Position numbers and translations under genes: made by a program
Assembly (NCBI GenBank): GCA_902549785.1
Contig: CACCWT010000001.1
Span: 10,108 to 74,107 of the forward strand
Length of the DNA stretch: 64,000 nucleotides
Direction: 5' to 3'
DNA from: an uncultured Pelagibacteraceae bacterium
Lineage (GTDB): Bacteria; Pseudomonadota; Alphaproteobacteria; Pelagibacterales; Pelagibacteraceae
Notes under the pieces: generated by a model
The model's input: only the letters and a program-made list of their open reading frames with translations
What the model was told of the DNA's origin: nothing
Databases searched by the model: none
In this document: piece by piece, positions 60,793-64,000 of the stretch
How the letters are laid out: each line of letters begins with the position of its first letter
How positions within the stretch are numbered: the stretch's first letter is position 1

Positions 60793-61917
60793 TTAATTTA
60801 CAGACTCAATTACTGTAGCTATTCCCATTCCCAAACCAATACACTGAGTAGATAGAGCATATTTTTTATTTTCTCGTTTTAATAGATCGGCTGCTTTACC
60901 AGTAATTCTTGCACCTGTTGCACCAAGTGGATGACCAAGAGCAAGAGCTCCACCATCTAAATTGACCTTATCCTTATCTATACCTAAGTCTTTAATACAC
61001 GCTAATGATTGAGAAGCAAAAGCTTCATTCAATTCAACAATATCAATTTGTTCAGCTGACAAGTTAGCTCTCATCAAAGCTTTTTTTGAAGCGCCAATTG
61101 GACCTAATCCCATGTAATCAGGGTCACATCCCTCAACAGCAGTAGATATTATTCTTCCTAAAATATTTAAATTATTTTCTTTTGCATAATTTTCCTCACA
61201 AATTAAAGTTGCCGCAGCACCGTCCGTTAAAGGTGATGAAGTTGCAGCTGTAACTGTTCCATTTTCATCAAAAGCAAGTTTTAATCCATCTAATTTTTCC
61301 ATTGTACTATTTGGTCTAATGTTTCCATCAGTATCACAATCACCAATTGATACGATTTCATTCTTAAAATTCCCTTTAGTCTGAGCTTCGTGTGCTTTTT
61401 GATGACTTGATATAGCAAATTCCTGTTGTTCATTTCTTGAAATATTATACTTTTTAGCAACATTTTCTGCAGTTGTTCCCATTGAAAAATAAACATGTGG
61501 ATTGTCTGTCTTACTTTCAGGGTAGGGGATTGGTTCAAAACCAGTATTTACTCTTGTCATGCTTTCTACTCCTCCACAAACAAATACTTTTCCAGCACCT
61601 AATGAAATTTTACCAGCTGCAATATGAATGGCTTCCATTGATGAGCCACACCATCTATCTACTGTCATGCCTGAGGTTTTAACATTCATACCACTTAGAA
61701 AAGTAGTCAACTTTCCAATATTAAAACTTTGTTCTCCTGTTTGAAATGCACAACCAACTACAATATCCTCAATGTCATCTTTTTTAACATTTGATTTAGA
61801 TACTAAATCTTTAATTACTTCTGCTAATAGATTAACTGGCTTTGAGTCAATCAAGGCCCCTTTTCTAGCCATAGTAAAAGGCGATCTTGAAAATCCTGCT
61901 ATCACTGGTTTAAACAT
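60793..61917 (-). CDS. Acetyl-CoA acyltransferase (thiolase)
   Basis: A 374 aa thiolase that cleaves 3-ketoacyl-CoA (or condenses two acyl-CoAs). The nucleophile C90 lies in DRWCGSSMEAIH, with NEAFASQSLACI, the catalytic His in GGALALGHPLGATGAR and the second Cys in STQCIGLGMG. It could use the acetoacetyl-CoA arising from the acetoacetate released by the BKACE, or belong with the genes downstream; the context is not decisive. It lies 15 bases downstream of the DmdA-like gene on the same strand. Confidence 0.9.
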   Translation of the reverse strand: MFKPVIAGFSRSPFTMARKGALIDSKPVNLLAEVIKDLVSKSNVKKDDIEDIVVGCAFQTGEQSFNIGKLTTFLSGMNVKTSGMTVDRWCGSSMEAIHIAAGKISLGAGKVFVCGGVESMTRVNTGFEPIPYPESKTDNPHVYFSMGTTAENVAKKYNISRNEQQEFAISSHQKAHEAQTKGNFKNEIVSIGDCDTDGNIRPNSTMEKLDGLKLAFDENGTVTAATSSPLTDGAAATLICEENYAKENNLNILGRIISTAVEGCDPDYMGLGPIGASKKALMRANLSAEQIDIVELNEAFASQSLACIKDLGIDKDKVNLDGGALALGHPLGATGARITGKAADLLKRENKKYALSTQCIGLGMGIATVIESVN

Positions 61918-61932
61918 AATTTGAATATAAAG

Positions 61933-63099
61933 TTAATCTGGAAATGGTAAAGAAGTTATAATGCCTTTTCTGTTTTTTCCATTAAAAGTGTTTATAAAAA
62001 CTTCATTCCCTAAATCCCAAAAATCTCTATTTATCATTGATAAACCTATATTTTTTTTAATTCTTGGGGAATAAATTCCAGATGCTATTTGACCAATCTT
62101 TTTATTGTTTTTTGAGTATACTGGCAAAGGAACTCCCGTTGGCTTACAGGGTTCGCCATCAAAAATTATTCCTCTCATCTGTTGTTTAATTCCTTCAGAT
62201 TGAATCTTTCTCAAAGCATCTTTTCCAATAAAATCATGATCATCTTCTTGTTTACAATATTTCTCAAGATTGCATTCTAGCGGGTTATTTTCTCTGGTGA
62301 AATCATTACCATAGGACATAAGTCCTGCCTCAATTCTATCAATTAGGTTTGGACATCCTGGAGATATGTTAAATTTTTGACCATGATCCCAAATGATATC
62401 CCAAAGCTTTTCACCAAGTTCAATTTCATTAAAATGAGTTTCAAATCCTTTGAAATAAATTTCAAAACCATCTTGCTTACTATATCCAGACCTAGCGATT
62501 ACCTGTTTTGTACCCAAAAAGTCAAAAACTTTAAAATTAAAAAATTTTAATTTTTTTATGTCTTCACCAAATATTGAAATCAATAGGTCTTCAGATTTAG
62601 GACCTTGAATAGCTAATGGATAAACATCTGGTTCTACTATTTCAACATTATATCCAGAACCTAATGCAATACCTTTTGCCCAAAGCAGAATATCTGAGTC
62701 AGCTATAGAAATCCAAAACATATCATCGTCTAGTTTTAGTAAAACAGGATCATTAATCATTCCTGCTGTCTCATCTATTATCGGGATATAAAAACATTTT
62801 CCAGTTTCCATTTTTTTTATAGAGCGAGGTGTCATTTTTTGTACAAGTTTTGCTGCATCAGGACCTGAAATTTGTACTTGTCTTTGACAAGATACATCCC
62901 AAACTTGAACCTGCTCTCTTAAATGCCAGTAATCTTCCTCAACTGTATTTTTAAATCCTTTTGGTAACAACATGTGGTTTACAACAGTAAAATCTGACAC
63001 ACCAAGTTCCTCAACCTTGTTAGTAAATGGAGTACGTCTTATACGTCTTGACATGTTTAATTTAATATTTTTTTGATCTATTAAATTTTCACTATTCAT
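61933..63099 (-). CDS. DmdA-like aminomethyltransferase-fold demethylase
   Basis: A 388 aa protein of the GcvT fold, in the branch of the DMSP demethylase DmdA, which passes a methyl group from DMSP to tetrahydrofolate. It shares with DmdA the opening SRRIRRTPFT, VQVWDVSCQRQVQISGPDA, DPVLLKLDDDMFWISIADSD, VIARSGYSKQDGFEIY and GCPNLIDRIEAGLMSYGND. It may be DmdA itself or a close paralog acting on another methylated compound, since dmdB, dmdC and dmdD are not beside it. It lies in a run with thiolase, a transthyretin-like protein and a TPP enzyme. Confidence 0.75.
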   Translation of the reverse strand: MNSENLIDQKNIKLNMSRRIRRTPFTNKVEELGVSDFTVVNHMLLPKGFKNTVEEDYWHLREQVQVWDVSCQRQVQISGPDAAKLVQKMTPRSIKKMETGKCFYIPIIDETAGMINDPVLLKLDDDMFWISIADSDILLWAKGIALGSGYNVEIVEPDVYPLAIQGPKSEDLLISIFGEDIKKLKFFNFKVFDFLGTKQVIARSGYSKQDGFEIYFKGFETHFNEIELGEKLWDIIWDHGQKFNISPGCPNLIDRIEAGLMSYGNDFTRENNPLECNLEKYCKQEDDHDFIGKDALRKIQSEGIKQQMRGIIFDGEPCKPTGVPLPVYSKNNKKIGQIASGIYSPRIKKNIGLSMINRDFWDLGNEVFINTFNGKNRKGIITSLPFPD

Positions 63100-63100
63100 T

Positions 63101-63436
63101 TTATTTTGACCACCATACAGTGTAGCTATTTTTTGAAATTATGATTGGTATATGATATTTTTTATTATTATCTTCCATTTTAAATTTAATATTTATTTCA
63201 GAAACAATTCTTTTCTCAGAAAAATAATCTCCAGTTTTGCAAATCATTTCATATTCGCACTTGGTATCATCATCACTTAGATCAAATTCTTTATGTATTC
63301 TACCACCATCATCGGATTTACTTTCACAGAAAATTTCTTTATCTCCATTTTTTTTTATTTGATAAATTATTACATCAATATTCCCAGCATGAGATCCATT
63401 AGTAGCGTCTAATAAGTGTGATGAAAATATTGCCAT
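63101..63436 (-). CDS. Transthyretin/HIUase-like protein with atypical C terminus
   Basis: A 111 aa protein of the transthyretin/5-hydroxyisourate hydrolase fold. It opens FSSHLLDATNGSHAGNIDV, with H7, R46 (DDGGRIHKEFD) and H95 (YHIPIIIS) in the positions of the HIUase catalytic His, Arg and His. The hallmark C-terminal tetrapeptide YRGS is replaced by WWSK, so classical hydroxyisourate hydrolysis is doubtful and no urate gene is nearby. It is separated by one base from each neighbour (TPP enzyme upstream, DmdA-like downstream), so it works in that operon. The substrate is unknown. Confidence 0.75.
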   Translation of the reverse strand: MAIFSSHLLDATNGSHAGNIDVIIYQIKKNGDKEIFCESKSDDGGRIHKEFDLSDDDTKCEYEMICKTGDYFSEKRIVSEINIKFKMEDNNKKYHIPIIISKNSYTVWWSK

Positions 63437-63437
63437 T

Positions 63438-64000
63438 TTATTCTATTGATGATTTCTCTCTTTTACTTGCAACTGCAGAGACTATTGGACTTAATACTGG
63501 TTTTGCTTTAACATTTACACATGCAGGTTTTCCACTTTCCATCGCCCTTTTAAGCGCTGGTGCTAGCTCTTCTCTTTTATTAACTAATTCTCCATACCCT
63601 CCAAAACCCTCAAATATCTTATGAAATGGGATATCTCTAAAATCAGTTGCAACGCTTTTCCCACTTTTAAATAACCTCTCTTGTTGTTGCCCTATTGAGG
63701 CCAATCCACCATTGTTATCAATTACAACAGTAATAGGTTTTTTTTCATAAAATACACTTTCAATAGACATACCTCCTGATAAAAACGCACCATCTCCACT
63801 TATAAGAACAACATTTGAGTCTGGATTGTGATTTTTAGCAGATAAAGCAAACGAAACCCCAACACCTAACATACTAAAAGTTCCAGGATGTAAGATACCT
63901 TTTAATTTTTTACCTTTTGCACCAGCAATATTAATTGCAATCTCTGACCAGAAATGGGTATTTCCTCCATCTATAACAAGCCAGTCATTTTCACCCATTG
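63438..64000 (-). CDS. TPP-dependent enzyme, C-terminal part (5' end outside window)
   Basis: At least 186 residues of the C-terminal TPP-binding domain of an acetolactate-synthase-like enzyme. The Mg-TPP motif runs from GDG (SGDGAFLSGG) to DNNGG about 27 residues later, and FHKIFEGFGGYGELV and SGKPACVNVKAKP follow. The first Met seen (codon 63996-63998) is probably internal, since the N-terminal two thirds of such enzymes are missing and the frame is open to the edge. It is distinct from the Xsc-like enzyme at 20.5 kb. One base separates it from the transthyretin-like gene. Confidence 0.85.
   Translation of the reverse strand, partial: MGENDWLVIDGGNTHFWSEIAINIAGAKGKKLKGILHPGTFSMLGVGVSFALSAKNHNPDSNVVLISGDGAFLSGGMSIESVFYEKKPITVVIDNNGGLASIGQQQERLFKSGKSVATDFRDIPFHKIFEGFGGYGELVNKREELAPALKRAMESGKPACVNVKAKPVLSPIVSAVASKREKSSIE

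Noticed and set aside
60793..63099. A DMSP demethylation operon (dmdABCD)
   Set aside because: Only a DmdA-like gene is present; the thiolase is not a dmdB, dmdC or dmdD homolog.
1..64000. CRISPR arrays, tRNA/rRNA genes, prophage, insertion sequences, integrons
   Set aside because: The gaps are all under about 120 bases and contain no direct-repeat arrays or cloverleaf-like sequence; no transposase, integrase or phage protein is encoded.

Overview
The window is very AT-rich and extremely compact: 68 protein genes, no gap longer than about 120 bases, many 1-4 base start/stop overlaps, and convergent genes whose 3' ends touch or overlap. Together with the gene content (many high-affinity ABC uptake systems, EamA-type permeases, a DmdA-like demethylase, glycine-betaine-type transport, almost no recognisable regulators) this suggests a streamlined marine alphaproteobacterium of the SAR11/Pelagibacterales type. 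That placement is an inference from style and content. No rRNA, tRNA, CRISPR, phage or IS element was seen.

Layout. 1-2.9 kb: MsrB, a DUF1479 oxygenase, glutaredoxin, a TIGR03643 protein and a LysE exporter. 3.0-16.7 kb: two branched-chain-type (HAAT/LIV) ABC transporters. The first has its binding protein cut off by a strong terminator from four transporter genes. These run without a real gap into AzlCD, a secreted pentapeptide protein, glutarate 2-hydroxylase (GlaH/CsiD), a ProC-like reductase, the second LIV set and an ArgO-like exporter. The second binding protein faces this run. 16.8-23.4 kb: a minus-strand catabolic operon of LLM flavin monooxygenase, Xsc-like TPP enzyme, AA_synth (DUF1185) protein, alpha/beta hydrolase, aldehyde dehydrogenase and EamA permease. 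23.5-29.9 kb: an IPNS-like oxygenase, an EamA permease, a choline-dehydrogenase-like GMC oxidoreductase, a TauD-like oxygenase, a betainyl-CoA-type thioesterase, a CitE-like lyase and a class II aldolase.

29.9-42.6 kb is the most coherent part: a BKACE, an L-carnitine dehydrogenase, a second LLM/hydrolase pair, an SDR, another 2OG oxygenase, gamma-butyrobetaine hydroxylase, and a ProVWX-type transporter with two ATPase genes and a double-length fused permease. With the thioesterase at 27.9 kb, these genes can be read as a route gamma-butyrobetaine -> L-carnitine -> 3-dehydrocarnitine -> betainyl-CoA -> glycine betaine. 43.5-54.3 kb: Fe-alcohol dehydrogenase, amidase, permeases, two homocysteine S-methyltransferases (possible users of betaine methyl groups), MsrA, a beta-lactamase-fold protein, an aldehyde dehydrogenase and a HIBADH-type dehydrogenase. 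54.3-60.8 kb: an EutA-like racemase, ectoine hydrolase (DoeA/EutD) and a Pot-type ABC transporter. 60.8-64 kb: thiolase, DmdA-like demethylase, a transthyretin-fold protein lacking the usual C-terminal motif, and the C-terminal part of a TPP enzyme cut by the window edge.

Overall the window looks like an island for uptake and breakdown of methylated amines, compatible solutes and amino acids. Its most notable features are the gamma-butyrobetaine/carnitine module, six 2OG-Fe(II) oxygenases of different subfamilies within 37 kb, two parallel LLM-plus-hydrolase modules, and the fact that all four strong intrinsic terminators lie directly behind periplasmic binding-protein genes.
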